DNA of 64,000 nucleotides from positions 115,588 through 179,587 of the forward strand of contig CAIXRA010000006.1 in NCBI GenBank assembly GCA_903921725.1. Direction: 5' to 3'. How positions within the stretch are numbered: the stretch's first letter is position 1; every line of letters begins with the position of its first letter. Source of the DNA: an uncultured Lentisphaerota bacterium (lineage in GTDB: Bacteria > Verrucomicrobiota > Lentisphaeria > Oligosphaerales > CAITYL01). Positions 46,563-56,412 of the stretch are shown piece after piece. Below the pieces are notes generated by a model, which saw nothing but the letters and a program-made list of their open reading frames with translations, ran no database searches and was not told the origin of the DNA. The translations under genes were made by a program, and so were the position numbers.

Positions 46563-49172
46563 ATGCGCAGTCCACTCCGCGCCGCCCTCGTCCTGCTCGC
46601 CAGTCTTCCATTCGCCGCTTTTGCGGCGGAAAACAGTTCCGACGCCGGCCGCAACTACGGCGAGGGCGCGACCGCGAAGCCGCAGGAGTTCCTGTATCCG
46701 CCCAGCTATGACGAGTGCCTAGCCGCCGGAAAGCCGGTTGTCCCGCGCAAAGAAATCTATCACGACGGCTGGATCGACCTGAACAAAAACGGGAAGAAGG
46801 ACCTCTACGAGGATCCCGCCCAGCCGGTCGAAAAACGGCTCGACGACCTGATTTCGCAGATGACGCTGGAGGAGAAGAGCTGCCAGCTCGCCACGCTCTA
46901 CGGCTATGCGCGCGTCTGCCCCGAATACCTGCCGGCACCGTCGTGGAAGACGGCAATCCAGAAGGACGGCATCGCCAACATGGACGAGCACCTCAACGGC
47001 TTCTACTACTTCAAGAAAAAACTGCCCGGCGGCGAGTTCCTCTGGCCGGCCTCGAAGCACGCCTGGGCGCTGAACGAGGTGCAGCGCTTCTTCATCGAGG
47101 AGACGCGGCTTGGCATCCCGGTTGATTTCACCAACGAGGGGATTCGCGGCATTGAACATGTGCGCTCCACTAATTTCCCGACGCCTTTGGCGATGGGCTG
47201 CACCTGGGACCGCGAGATTGTGCGGAAGATGGGCGAGACCGGCGGGGCCGAGGCGCTGGCACTCGGCTACACGAACATGTACGGCCCGATCATGGACGTG
47301 ATGCGGGATCCGCGCTGGGGGCGCTGCGAGGAGTCGTTCGGCGAGTGCCCGTTCCTCGCCTCCGAGCTCGGCATCCAGGAAGTGCTCGGCATCCAATCCA
47401 AGGGCGTCGTCTCAACGTTGAAGCATTTCTGCATCTACGCCGACAACAAGGGCGCCCGCGAGAATTCGGCCCGCTGCGATCCGCAGTGCGGCTGGCGCGA
47501 GTCCGAGAACATCCACCTGTGGGCCTTCGAGCGCGTCATCAAGGCGGCGCACCCGCTCGGCATCATGAACTCCTACAACGATTACAGCGGCGAACCGGTC
47601 CAGTCGAGCCATTATTACCTGACCGAAATTCTGCGCGACCGCATGGGCTTCACCGGGTACGTGGTCAGCGACAGCAACGCGGTGGAGTGGCTCGCCTCCA
47701 AGCACCACACGGCCAAGGACCAGAAGGACGCCGTCCGCCAGTCCATCCTGGCCGGGCTCGATGTCCGCACCAACTTCAGCAAGGCCGAGGATTACATCCT
47801 GCCGCTGCGCGAGCTGGTGAAGGAGGGCGCGGTGCCGGTGTCCGTGCTGGACGAGCGCGTCCGCAACGTGCTGCGCGTCAAGTTCTGGCAGGGGCGCTTC
47901 GACCGGCCGTACCGTCCGCTGAAGGAGGCTGACGCCGCCATCCTCACACCGGAAAGCATCGCTCTGGCGAAACGCGCCGCGCTCGAATCACTGGTCCTGC
48001 TCAAGAACGACGGTGGCGTGCTCCCGCTCGACATCGCCAAGATCAAAACGCTCGCCGTCTGCGGGCCGAACGCGGACGACGCCGGGTATGCGCTCGGGCA
48101 TTACGGCGCGCTCGACGTGCCGGTCTCCACCGTGCTCGGCGGGCTGAAGGAACGCTGCGAACCCAGGGGCGTCAAGATCCTCTACGCCAAGGGCTGTGAG
48201 CGCCTCGTCAAGAACGAGCTGCGCAACGAGATCATGTGGGAGCCGCCCACCGTCGGCGAACAGGCGGAGATCGACGCGGCCGCCGCGCTGGCGAAAGAGG
48301 CCGACGCCACCGTCGTCGTGGTCGGCGACAAGAGCTACGGCGGCGACCAGGACGCAACCTCCGGCGAGAACCGCTCCCGCACCAGCATCAGTCTGACCGG
48401 GCGCCAGGACGACCTCATCCGCGCCGTCGCGGCGGCCGCCGCCGGCAAGCCCGTCATCGTGGTCGCCGTCACCGGCCGGCCGACCGCACTGAACTGGGCG
48501 GACCGCCTCTGCCCGGCGATCCTCCAGGCGTTCGCCCCCGGCATGGAAGGCGGGCGCGCCGTCGCCGAGGTGCTGTTCGGCGACTACAACCCCGGCGGCA
48601 AGCTCACCTGCACCATTCCGAAATCCACCGGTCAGCTCAAGCTCAACTTCCCCGCCCTGCCCTCCGCGGACGCCGACAGCTCGCTGCTGTACGAGCACGA
48701 GCCGCTGTGGCGCTTCGGCCACGGCCTGAGCTACACCACCTTCGCCTTCGCCAACCTTGAGATCGGCTGGCCGGGCAAGGCGGAGGGGCGCAAGCCGACA
48801 ACCGCCGACGCCGTCACCGCCTCCTGCGACGTCACCAACACCGGGAACCGGGCGGGCGATGAAGTGGTTCAGCTCTACACCCGCGACCTGGTCGGCTCCG
48901 TCATGACCTACGACAAGAATCTGCGCGGGTTCGAGCGCGTCCACCTCAGACCCGGCGAGACCAAACGCGTCAGCTTCGCCATCCCGCCCGACGGCCTGGC
49001 GCTGTGGAACCTCGAGCGCAAACGCGTCGTCGAACCCGGCGAGTTCCAGGTCATGGTCGGCAACGCCTCCGCCGACATCCGGCGCGACAAGAAGGGGAAA
49101 CTTCTGAACCCGCTCCAGCACGGCCTCTGGCTTTCCGGCAAGTTCGAGATGGTGGATCCGCCCGCGCCGTAA
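46563..49172 (+). CDS. Secreted glycoside hydrolase family 3 protein (beta-glucosidase/xylosidase-like)
   Basis: The 869-residue protein has a signal peptide (MRSPLRAALVLLASLPFAAFAA). The GH3 N-terminal TIM barrel includes VDFTNEGIRGIEH, VMRDPRWGRCEESFGECP and the nucleophile segment TGYVVSDSNAVEWLA near residue 365. The C-terminal (alpha/beta)6 domain follows (LVLLKNDGGVLPLD, VVVGDKSYGGDQDATSGENR), then a fibronectin-like domain (CDVTNTGNRAGDEVVQLY). It should remove beta-linked glucose or xylose from glycans in the periplasm or outside. GGAG precedes the ATG. It faces the GH78 gene tail to tail, suggesting plant or host glycan use, but not a shared transcript. Confidence 0.92.
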   Translation: MRSPLRAALVLLASLPFAAFAAENSSDAGRNYGEGATAKPQEFLYPPSYDECLAAGKPVVPRKEIYHDGWIDLNKNGKKDLYEDPAQPVEKRLDDLISQMTLEEKSCQLATLYGYARVCPEYLPAPSWKTAIQKDGIANMDEHLNGFYYFKKKLPGGEFLWPASKHAWALNEVQRFFIEETRLGIPVDFTNEGIRGIEHVRSTNFPTPLAMGCTWDREIVRKMGETGGAEALALGYTNMYGPIMDVMRDPRWGRCEESFGECPFLASELGIQEVLGIQSKGVVSTLKHFCIYADNKGARENSARCDPQCGWRESENIHLWAFERVIKAAHPLGIMNSYNDYSGEPVQSSHYYLTEILRDRMGFTGYVVSDSNAVEWLASKHHTAKDQKDAVRQSILAGLDVRTNFSKAEDYILPLRELVKEGAVPVSVLDERVRNVLRVKFWQGRFDRPYRPLKEADAAILTPESIALAKRAALESLVLLKNDGGVLPLDIAKIKTLAVCGPNADDAGYALGHYGALDVPVSTVLGGLKERCEPRGVKILYAKGCERLVKNELRNEIMWEPPTVGEQAEIDAAAALAKEADATVVVVGDKSYGGDQDATSGENRSRTSISLTGRQDDLIRAVAAAAAGKPVIVVAVTGRPTALNWADRLCPAILQAFAPGMEGGRAVAEVLFGDYNPGGKLTCTIPKSTGQLKLNFPALPSADADSSLLYEHEPLWRFGHGLSYTTFAFANLEIGWPGKAEGRKPTTADAVTASCDVTNTGNRAGDEVVQLYTRDLVGSVMTYDKNLRGFERVHLRPGETKRVSFAIPPDGLALWNLERKRVVEPGEFQVMVGNASADIRRDKKGKLLNPLQHGLWLSGKFEMVDPPAP

Positions 49173-49280
49173 CCCGCCTGGCACACTCCGGGAACGGGCA
49201 GACACGCTCAACAATGTCCCAGCTGGTGATACCGGCATGCGGAACGCATTGCGAGGCCATGCAGTCGGGGACAAGCCGGA

Positions 49281-52214
49281 CTACTCCGCCGCCGCGGGCA
49301 TCCGTTCCTCCGCGGCTTCCTCCACCGTGACCTCAACCTCGTCACCATCCGCATCTTCGACCATGACGGTGACTTCGTCGCTGACGCTGATGGTGGTGTT
49401 TCCGGCAACGGAGGGGTCGAGCTGCGGGATGAGCTTCACCGGATAGGCGGAGCTGATGGAGGCGTGGAGTCCGCCGTCCTCCTTGCGGTGCCAGTTGACC
49501 GAAATCACGCCGTGCTGGGTGGGGATCTCAGCCTTGACCCGGTCCACCCCATGCAGGAGCGGGTTGAAGATGACGGAGGCGAAGCCGGGCGTGGCCGGGC
49601 GGATACCCGCGACCTCCAGCATCAGGAAGCTGTTCGGGTAGACGCCGTAGCCGTGGCAGAGGCTGCCCTGCCGGGGCAGGCCGGCGGGGCCTTGCGGATT
49701 GAAGAACTCCCACCAGTTCACGGCGCCGTTCTTGAGCATGCCGCCCCAGTAGTGGCGGATGACGTCCAGCGCCCAGGCGCGGTGGCCGAGGGCGAGGGCG
49801 ACCTCCAGGATGAAGCTCTTGAAGTAGGCGTTCTCCGTCTCGTCCGTCTTGAAGCGGGCATACGGTGCCTCCTTCTTGAAAAGCTCGTCGAAGATCCGGC
49901 GGTACTCGTCGCCCTGGGCCAGACCGCCGTAGAGCGCCAGGACATTGGTCTGCCAGCTGTGGGAGGTGGAGCGGACGCCGCCGCGGCAGGAGTCGGCGAA
50001 CATGCCGCTGACGGGGTCGAACGCCACGGCTCGCACGTCGTCCACGACCTCCGCGGCGCGCTCGCGCCAGTCCGCGGCCTTCTCGCCGTCCCCGACCTGC
50101 TCCGCAAGCCAGGCGGCGCTCTGGAGGGCGCGGCAGTAGAGGGCGTTGAGGCCGGTGACCATGCCGTTGCGGTCAATATTGCGGCCGTGGTCGAGGAAAC
50201 AGGGGGCGCCGAAGCGCTTGTCCAGATCCTGAAGCAAGCCGGTCGCGGGATCGGCGGCGCAGTCGAACCAGGTCATCAGCCGGCCCAGGGCCGGGAAAAG
50301 CCTTTTCAGCAGCTCCATGTCGCCGGTGTACATGTAATGGCGGAGGAGCCAGACCGGCCACAGCAGGGCGTAGTCGGGGATGTTCACGTAGTTGTCGCTG
50401 GGGCAGACGGCGGGCATCTCGCCGGTCTCGATCTGCGCCGAGGCGAATTCCTGAAGCGCGCGGGCGCTGGCGGAGAAGTCGCCGTAGACCTTGTAGGACG
50501 CAAGCGACTGGAGCATGGCGTCGGGGATATACTGCGCGGTCTCCTTGGACGGTGAGTCCATGAAGACGTCCTGCATGGTGACGTCGAGCGTGCGCCGGCC
50601 GACCTGCCAGATGCTGTTCAGAAGATCGTCGGAGCACTCGAAGAAGCCGATGGAGGAGGTGCGGCTGCGGTGGCAAAGGGTGACCTCCCGCAGGGTGACG
50701 ACCCCCGCCGCCTTGCGCACGGCGACCATGAGGTAGCGGAAGCCGCGCGGCCAGCAGCCCTGCCACTCCATGCGCCCGCCGGCGCCGAGGCTCAGCGAGT
50801 CCACGTTCTGGCGGCCGTCGGGATAAAGTTCGACGCGCCCATCCTCCAGCCGCTCGCCAAAGATGAAATCCACCTCCGCCAAGTCCGGTCCCTCGATCGC
50901 CGCCGCAGGCACGCCATAGCCGACCTGGGCCCAGTCGAAGACCACATACTCGCCCTCGCGCAGCTTCAGCTCCGCAGGGGGTTCCCGGCGGTCCTGGAGC
51001 CCGGCGTCGGGGACGAATTCATAGCTGAGGAGATGAACCGCCTCGTCCACCGGCGGCATCAGTGTGGGATGGTAGGAAAGGCAGTCCACACCCTCGAGGC
51101 TCAGCGCGGGGGTGATGCTGGCCAGCGGGGCGCGCAGCGGCCCGCCGAGGTTCCAGCCGGGAAGCGCATGCACGTCGGGCTGCCGCAGGAACTGGAGCTC
51201 GTTGGCGTTGAGGTCGGGGAAGAGAAAGGTGAATCCGGGCGCGCCGACGTCCATGAGCTGGCAGAGCACGAGGCGGTTCCAGCCTTTGCGCACATGGAAC
51301 TCGCCGCACGGATCCACCGTCTCGCCCTGGCGGCAGCAGAGGGTACCGGCCAGATCAAGATCCACGCCCGGGGGGAGCGTCAGCACGCCCTGCTCCTTGG
51401 CGATTGCGCTGTTGAAGATGCAGCGGTAGGGGTTGTCCGAATAGAGGGTGAACGCCAGCGCGCCCTCGCTCTCGGAGAAAAAGAAGGTCTCGGCGGCGTA
51501 GACGCCGGCGCCGTGCCCGTCAAAGACGGAGTCGAAGGAGACATGGGTCTCCTCCAGGGCGCGGGCGAAGGTACCCTTCCCCGCCACCGCGGCGGGCGGC
51601 TGCCAGGCCAGGATCAGGTCGTCGCCGCCCAGCAACGCCAAGTCGGCGGCCGGATTGCGGACGGGCTGGTGCCAGTCCACCAAGCGCCAGTTGTTCGCGT
51701 TGAAGCCGCGTTCCCGCCAGCCGTGGGGGTATTTGTGGCCGTCAATCCGTTCCGCGAAACCGCCCGCCACGGAGCGGCGGGGGCGGCCGGGCGCGTAGCA
51801 GTCGGCCGGAGCCATCTGCCATGTCGAATTGCTCCAGCAGGTCGGAGCGCCGCCGCAGTCGAGCTGCACGAGAAGGCCGCCCTGCTGCCGTTTGCCGGCG
51901 AAACGGTTGCAGCGCGTGTTGTGCGCCAGCACCGCAATCACGTTCGTGCCGGCCTCCAGCAGGTAGCCGATGTCGTGGCGGCACACATAGGAAACCCCCG
52001 TCAGCGGATGCGGCGGCGGGCCGAACGCGACATGCCGCCCGTTGACATAGAGATGGAACAGGCTCCTCGCCGAAATCCAGATCTCCGCGGAGGACGGCGC
52101 CGCGTCCAGCGTCACCTCTTTGCGGAAGAACAGATACGCCTCCGGTTTTTCACCGGCACCCGATCGCCAGATCCACTCCGCCCGAAAATCCTGAGGAAGC
52201 TGCTGGATTCTCAT
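49281..52214 (-). CDS. Alpha-L-rhamnosidase-like protein (GH78)
   Basis: The 977-residue protein has N-terminal beta-sandwich domains (AEWIWRSGAGEKPEAYLFFRKE, SLFHLYVNGRHVAFGP) and an (alpha/alpha)6 catalytic domain from about 520. The segment DVFMDSPSKETAQYIPDAML corresponds to the conserved D-x-P-x-(R/K)-E region of rhamnosidases. WWEFFNPQGPAGLPRQGSLCHG is the usual late active-site stretch. No signal peptide is visible, so the enzyme is probably cytoplasmic or exported in another way. The C-terminal 30 residues are acidic (VEDADGDEVEVTVEEAAEE) and unusual for the family. The gene is convergent with the GH3 gene. Confidence 0.88.
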   Translation of the reverse strand: MRIQQLPQDFRAEWIWRSGAGEKPEAYLFFRKEVTLDAAPSSAEIWISARSLFHLYVNGRHVAFGPPPHPLTGVSYVCRHDIGYLLEAGTNVIAVLAHNTRCNRFAGKRQQGGLLVQLDCGGAPTCWSNSTWQMAPADCYAPGRPRRSVAGGFAERIDGHKYPHGWRERGFNANNWRLVDWHQPVRNPAADLALLGGDDLILAWQPPAAVAGKGTFARALEETHVSFDSVFDGHGAGVYAAETFFFSESEGALAFTLYSDNPYRCIFNSAIAKEQGVLTLPPGVDLDLAGTLCCRQGETVDPCGEFHVRKGWNRLVLCQLMDVGAPGFTFLFPDLNANELQFLRQPDVHALPGWNLGGPLRAPLASITPALSLEGVDCLSYHPTLMPPVDEAVHLLSYEFVPDAGLQDRREPPAELKLREGEYVVFDWAQVGYGVPAAAIEGPDLAEVDFIFGERLEDGRVELYPDGRQNVDSLSLGAGGRMEWQGCWPRGFRYLMVAVRKAAGVVTLREVTLCHRSRTSSIGFFECSDDLLNSIWQVGRRTLDVTMQDVFMDSPSKETAQYIPDAMLQSLASYKVYGDFSASARALQEFASAQIETGEMPAVCPSDNYVNIPDYALLWPVWLLRHYMYTGDMELLKRLFPALGRLMTWFDCAADPATGLLQDLDKRFGAPCFLDHGRNIDRNGMVTGLNALYCRALQSAAWLAEQVGDGEKAADWRERAAEVVDDVRAVAFDPVSGMFADSCRGGVRSTSHSWQTNVLALYGGLAQGDEYRRIFDELFKKEAPYARFKTDETENAYFKSFILEVALALGHRAWALDVIRHYWGGMLKNGAVNWWEFFNPQGPAGLPRQGSLCHGYGVYPNSFLMLEVAGIRPATPGFASVIFNPLLHGVDRVKAEIPTQHGVISVNWHRKEDGGLHASISSAYPVKLIPQLDPSVAGNTTISVSDEVTVMVEDADGDEVEVTVEEAAEERMPAAAE

Positions 52215-52415
52215 AAGCCTGACTCCGGTTCAAAACCCCGTGCCCCGCCATTGCCCTCGACCGCGTTCCGCCGGCAGCTGCCGGTCGGACCTGACCGCCG
52301 CCTTCACCGCAAAAGTACATGCGGATAGCCACTTTTGCGAGCACGAACCCGTCTTTTTTTTGAATTTTTTTTGCATTTGGACCATATTGCGCGCCGTCAA
52401 GATAAGTCTGGAGTC

Positions 52416-52651
52416 ATGATGTTTCTTCGCCTGTACGAACGCCTTCTGAAATACTACGGCCCACAGGGCTGGTGGCCGCTTGTGACGCATGCCGGGAGCA
52501 ACCCGACCAAGACCGGCGCCATCCGCGGCTAGCATCCGGGGGACTACAGTTTCCCGCACACCGCGGCGGAGCGCTGTCGCCCGACGCCCTTCTCGTCGAG
52601 CACGGCAAGCGCCATTACTCCGGACGCCATCCGCCGCCGGACCCGCTTCTG
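52416..52651 (+). pseudogene. Remnant of an HhH-GPD (endonuclease III-like) DNA glycosylase gene
   Basis: The reading frame at 52416 begins MMFLRLYERLLKYYGPQGWWP, the characteristic N-terminus of endonuclease III-like HhH-GPD proteins. It runs into a stop at 52530-52532. About 90 bp later, in another frame, DALLVEHGKRHYSGRHPP (52583-52636) matches the stretch that normally precedes the iron-sulfur cluster. The roughly 130 residues between, including the helix-hairpin-helix and catalytic Asp, are missing. It is a deleted, frameshifted relic. A GGAG motif still precedes the old start. Confidence 0.55.
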
Positions 52652-52683
52652 GACGGGAGCGCGGGCGTAATCGGAATGTGTTT

Positions 52684-52822
52684 CCCGCAGAGGCGCGGAG
52701 GCGCAGAGAACGCTTTGACCACAAAATTTCACAAAATGGGCGCAAAAATAGGTTGGAGCGGTTCGTTTGTAGTTCCGCCTTCAGGCGGCCGCAGGACGGG
52801 AGCGTGGGCGTCCCGCCCGCTT
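52684..52822. repeat. Composite repeat island, inverted copy of the 30993-35050 type
   Basis: CCCGCAGAGGCGCGGAGGCG (from 52684) is followed by ACAAAATGGGCGCAAAAATA (52730-52749), TTTGTAGTTCCGCCTTCAGG (from 52766) and a copy of the 24-bp GC-rich repeat (52799-52822). These are the words of the islands near 31100 and 34900 in the opposite orientation. The rest of the gap 52653-52989 holds no supportable gene. Confidence 0.78.
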
Positions 52823-52989
52823 CCGACGGGCATCCTGCCCGGCGGCATCAGTACCGCGGCGCTTCGGCCAGCTGGCTGAAGCGCGAAACGGCAAACGCAT
52901 GACGGTTCAAGCACCTTCCCGCGCGGCACCGGCGCGCCCGGGGAGCGCCCCGGGAATGGGCGATGGACCGGGATTTCAGGCACGCCGGC

Positions 52990-53526
52990 TTACTTCAGCA
53001 TGCCGCTCTTGCGGGCGTGCTCGAAGAGGCCGCCGTTGTCAATCACGTCCTTGGCGGCGCCGATTGGGCGGACCTGGAAGCTCTTGCCGCTGGCGGTCAG
53101 CGTCAGGGTGCCAGCCCCCATGTCGAGCACGGCCTCGTCGCCGGTTTTGGCCTCGTCGCAGATCCGGCGGTCGGACTCCACCGGGTACAGCGCACCGGTG
53201 GCGATGCAGTTGCGGAAGAAAATGCGGGCGTACGATTCGGCGACGACCGCCTTAGCACCGGCGGCGCCGATGCTGATGGGGGCGTGCTCGCGGCTGGAGC
53301 CGCAGCCGAAATTGCGTCCGCCGACGATGATGGTGTACGGTGTCTTCATCGCGCCTTCCGGCACGAAGCGGCCGAGCGCGTCCGGAAGCCCGCTCAGCGC
53401 ATGGCTGCCGAGCTGTTCCAGCTCCGACGGGTTGGTCGGGACTAGGTTCAGGTAGTGCGCCGGAATAATCTGGTCCGTGTCAATGTTGTCGCCCACCACG
53501 AAAATCTTGCCGGTGATGACGTTCAT
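52990..53526 (-). CDS. leuD: 3-isopropylmalate dehydratase small subunit (LeuD-like)
   Basis: The 178-residue protein matches the swivel-domain subunit of the aconitase superfamily. The substrate-specific GDNIDTDQIIPAHYL and the active-site-forming VGGRNFGCGSSREHAPI are both present, as is the closing VIDNGGLFEHARK. With a LeuC partner it isomerises 2- and 3-isopropylmalate in leucine synthesis, but homoaconitase or methylmalate-type partners use the same small subunit. No large subunit gene is in this window, so the pathway is not proven. AAGGGGAAG lies upstream of the ATG. The M48 protease gene ends 66 bp upstream on the same strand. Confidence 0.88.
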   Translation of the reverse strand: MNVITGKIFVVGDNIDTDQIIPAHYLNLVPTNPSELEQLGSHALSGLPDALGRFVPEGAMKTPYTIIVGGRNFGCGSSREHAPISIGAAGAKAVVAESYARIFFRNCIATGALYPVESDRRICDEAKTGDEAVLDMGAGTLTLTASGKSFQVRPIGAAKDVIDNGGLFEHARKSGMLK

Positions 53527-53592
53527 GCGTTGCTTCCCCTTGTCGTGTCCGCCGCCTTCCGCGGCCGGAACGGATGCGCCGCAGGACGCTTA

Positions 53593-54870
53593 CTATAATC
53601 CAGAAGTTTCCGGTTGTCCGGGCTTCCCCCCGCACTCCCGACCTTCCAGCGTGGCGATCCGTTCCAGGATGGCCGGATGCGAATGGTGCCAGGCGCTGTA
53701 GAGCGGAAGCGGCGTGAGGTTCTCCAGGTTCTTCTCCGCAAGGCGCAGCAGCGCGGAGGACATCGGCGCGGCGCCACCGGCGGCCGCCGCCGCAAAAGCG
53801 TCGGCCTGGAACTCGAACCGACGCTGGAGCGCGTGCAGGCACGGCCCGAGCCAGAACAGGAACGGCCCGGCGACCAGCGCGAACACGGCCAACCCGACCG
53901 CCGGCTGGCCCGCCGGCACATGGAACACCGCGCGGAACGCCTCCCATTCCAACGCGCGGCTCATGCCGAACATCACGCCGGACACCAGCACGGACATGAG
54001 CAGCAGGAGCTTCTGGATGTGCCCGCAGCGGTAATGCCCGATCTCGTGGGCGAGAACGGCGCGGAGCTCCTCCACCGTAAGCTGGCGGACCAGCGTGTCG
54101 TAGAGCACCAGGCGGCGGTTGCGTCCGAACCCGGTGAAATAGGCGTTGGAGTGCCCCGAACGCCGGGAGCCGTCCATGACGGCCACGGCCTTCACCGGAA
54201 AGCGGCAGCGCACGGCCAGCTCCTCCAGCGCCGTCTTCAGCGCCCCCTCCTCCAGCGGCTCGAATTTGTTGAACAGCGGCGCGATGAAGCGCGGGTAGAG
54301 GAAGAGCACCAGAAGCTGGAAGCCGATGAACAGCGCCGACGCCGGCAGCCACCACTCGCGGCCGGACGCCAGGAGCAGCCACAGCGCGGCAAACGCAAGC
54401 GGCAGGCAGAGCAGCGCCTTCACCAGCCAGCCCTTGAGAAGATCCGCAACGAAGGTGCCGGGCGTGGTGCGGTTGAAGCCAAACGCCGCCTCCAGGCGGA
54501 ACGTCTCATACCACTCCACCGGGACGCGGAGCAGATCCCAGGCAAAGAAGAAAAGCGCCAGCGTCAGCACACCGCCAAGCAGCGGCCGGTCAACGGCGAG
54601 CGTTCCGGCCAGGGCGCCGAACCATTCCGGTACGCCGCCAACCACGCAGGCAAGGGTCAGCGCCAGAAAAAAGCCCGACTCCGCGTGCGACAGGCGGTTC
54701 CGCGCACGCAGGTACTCCAGGACCCGCGGGTCGGAGGGCGGCGCGCCGCTGGCGGCCGGCTCCGCCTGTTTCCGGGCCGAATGCCGCTCATTCCACACAT
54801 CCAGCAGCCACTCCCACGCAAACACAGCGAGGGCCAGCCCCGCATAGATCCAGACCAATGCCGAAACCAT
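53593..54870 (-). CDS. M48-family membrane metalloprotease (Ste24/CAAX-protease-like)
   Basis: The 425-residue protein has an N-terminal membrane region with several helices and the zinc-protease motif AVLAHEIGHYRCGHIQ near residue 285. The downstream conserved segments fit the Ste24 type, including the substrate-side SGHSNAYFTGFGRNRR and EFQADAFAAAAAGG, whose first Glu supplies the third zinc ligand. It should degrade membrane or periplasmic proteins. The start at 54870 follows GGAGGAGGGAG; the GTG nine codons upstream lacks such a site. A possible promoter (TATAGT on the minus strand at about 55028-55033) lies about 160 bp upstream. Confidence 0.88.
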   Translation of the reverse strand: MVSALVWIYAGLALAVFAWEWLLDVWNERHSARKQAEPAASGAPPSDPRVLEYLRARNRLSHAESGFFLALTLACVVGGVPEWFGALAGTLAVDRPLLGGVLTLALFFFAWDLLRVPVEWYETFRLEAAFGFNRTTPGTFVADLLKGWLVKALLCLPLAFAALWLLLASGREWWLPASALFIGFQLLVLFLYPRFIAPLFNKFEPLEEGALKTALEELAVRCRFPVKAVAVMDGSRRSGHSNAYFTGFGRNRRLVLYDTLVRQLTVEELRAVLAHEIGHYRCGHIQKLLLLMSVLVSGVMFGMSRALEWEAFRAVFHVPAGQPAVGLAVFALVAGPFLFWLGPCLHALQRRFEFQADAFAAAAAGGAAPMSSALLRLAEKNLENLTPLPLYSAWHHSHPAILERIATLEGRECGGKPGQPETSGL

Positions 54871-55159
54871 CTCGACTCCCTCCTCCAAAATCAACACCTG
54901 CGCCCGAAACAGCCCTGCAAAGATAGTTCCGGAACACTCCCTTTCCAGCAGGAGGAAAACGGAGGGGACGGCGGCGCGCCGCCGAAATCAAGGGGATCCG
55001 CAGGCCGCCGCCCGTTGCGCCCTCCGCCTCCGGCACTATATTTGGCATTTAAACAATCATTTAACACGGGGATGCCGGCGCGCGCCGGCCGCACCATGTT
55101 TGATTTGCGGGGTGCGGGGCCGTAGTGTACCTCGTCCACCACAACGGAAGACGCCAAAG

Positions 55160-56320
55160 ATGCTGAAACACGACTCTTGGATGCCGGCGGCAAAAACCGC
55201 CATTGCGGCCGTGCTTGCGGGGCTGTGCCTGCTTGCGGCGGACGGCTGCGGGAAGAAAACGGACAAGGCCGCCGGCCCCAAACCGCCGGTACCGGTGCGC
55301 ACCGCGCTTGTGCGGAAGACTGCCATGCCGGTCGAGTTCCGCACGTTCGGAATCATCGGGGCGCACGCATCCATGGACGTGAAGTCGCAGGTCGGCGGCC
55401 TCCTCGTCGAGGAATGCGTCAAGCCGGGCCAGGCCGTTTCCGCCGGCGATGTGCTGTTCCGCATCGACCGCCGCCCGTTCGAGGCCACCCTCCGGCAGGC
55501 GCAGGCGACACTGGATCGCGACCGCGTCCAAGCAAATGAGGCGGAGCGCAAGGCGAAGATCGCCGGCGAGCTGTTCAAGGCCGGCGTCGGGCCGGAGGAG
55601 GATTTCAAGGACGCGGTGGCAACGGCGGCCGCGCTCCAGGCGCAGGCCGGCGTCTCTGCGGCCGCTGTGGAGCAGGCGAAGCTGAACCTGGAATACTGCG
55701 AGATGCACACGCCGTTCGCCGGGCATGTCGGCGACATCCTCATCCGCCGCGGCAGCGTGGTGAAGGCGAACGACCTGCCGATCACCACCGTGGTCCAGAC
55801 AAGGCCGATTTTCGTCCTGTTCGCGCTGCCGCAGACGCGCCTGCCGGAACTGCGGGCGGAGATGGCCGCCCATCCGGTCACCGTCACCGCCACGCTGCGC
55901 GGGGCCGACACTCCGGCCGGCACGGGTGCGGTGGCGTTCGTGGACAACGGGGTGGACGCCGCCAGCGGCACGATCCGGGTCAAGGCCGAATTCCCGAATG
56001 AAAACGAGGGGCTGTGGCCGGGGCAGTATGTGGACGTCGCGGTCGCGTTCCGCGACGAACCGGATGCCATCGTCGTCCCCGGCGCCGCGGTGCAGAACGG
56101 CCAACGGGGAAGCTATGTGTTCGTAATCCGCAAGAACGACACCGTCGAACTCCGCCAGGTCACGGTCGCACGCCCCGCCGGAACGCTGGCGGTAATCGGG
56201 AGCGGCCTGCAGCCTGGCGAACGCGTCGTGACCGAAGGGCATATCCGGCTCGTCCCCGGCGCGACGGTGAAGGAGCTTGAGGCCGCGCCGAAGAAACAGG
56301 AAGCTCCGGCGGCCAAATGA
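55160..56320 (+). CDS. RND efflux periplasmic adaptor (MFP family), first copy
   Basis: The 386-residue protein has a hydrophobic N-terminus ending LLAADGCGKK. The Cys at about residue 30 lies in a non-standard lipobox, so it may be a lipoprotein or simply exported. The lipoyl half-motifs read GGLLVEECVKPGQAVSAGD and LEYCEMHTPFAGHVGD, the short hairpin sits between them, and the beta-barrel part contains PIFVLFALPQTRLPELRAEM. These are standard AcrA/MdtA features. It lies 93 bp before the RND pump and should link it to an outer-membrane channel. The start at 55160 begins the hydrophobic segment and follows GGAAG. Confidence 0.9.
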   Translation: MLKHDSWMPAAKTAIAAVLAGLCLLAADGCGKKTDKAAGPKPPVPVRTALVRKTAMPVEFRTFGIIGAHASMDVKSQVGGLLVEECVKPGQAVSAGDVLFRIDRRPFEATLRQAQATLDRDRVQANEAERKAKIAGELFKAGVGPEEDFKDAVATAAALQAQAGVSAAAVEQAKLNLEYCEMHTPFAGHVGDILIRRGSVVKANDLPITTVVQTRPIFVLFALPQTRLPELRAEMAAHPVTVTATLRGADTPAGTGAVAFVDNGVDAASGTIRVKAEFPNENEGLWPGQYVDVAVAFRDEPDAIVVPGAAVQNGQRGSYVFVIRKNDTVELRQVTVARPAGTLAVIGSGLQPGERVVTEGHIRLVPGATVKELEAAPKKQEAPAAK

Positions 56321-56412
56321 TGGACGGCGGAGACGACCGCTGCCGTTGCCTGTGTCCATAATGTCCATTTCGTTCATCGTGTCCACCGCCACCCCTCACT
56401 CAAAAGCCTCCC

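Noticed and set aside
52990-53526. Complete leucine-biosynthesis operon around leuD
   Set aside because: No leuC, leuB or leuA is present nearby; the neighbours are a protease gene and a repeat island.
53614-55125. 503-codon plus-strand ORF opposite the M48 protease
   Set aside because: Composition is Arg/Glu/Gln-rich shadow sequence, and the minus strand has an intact HEIGH motif.
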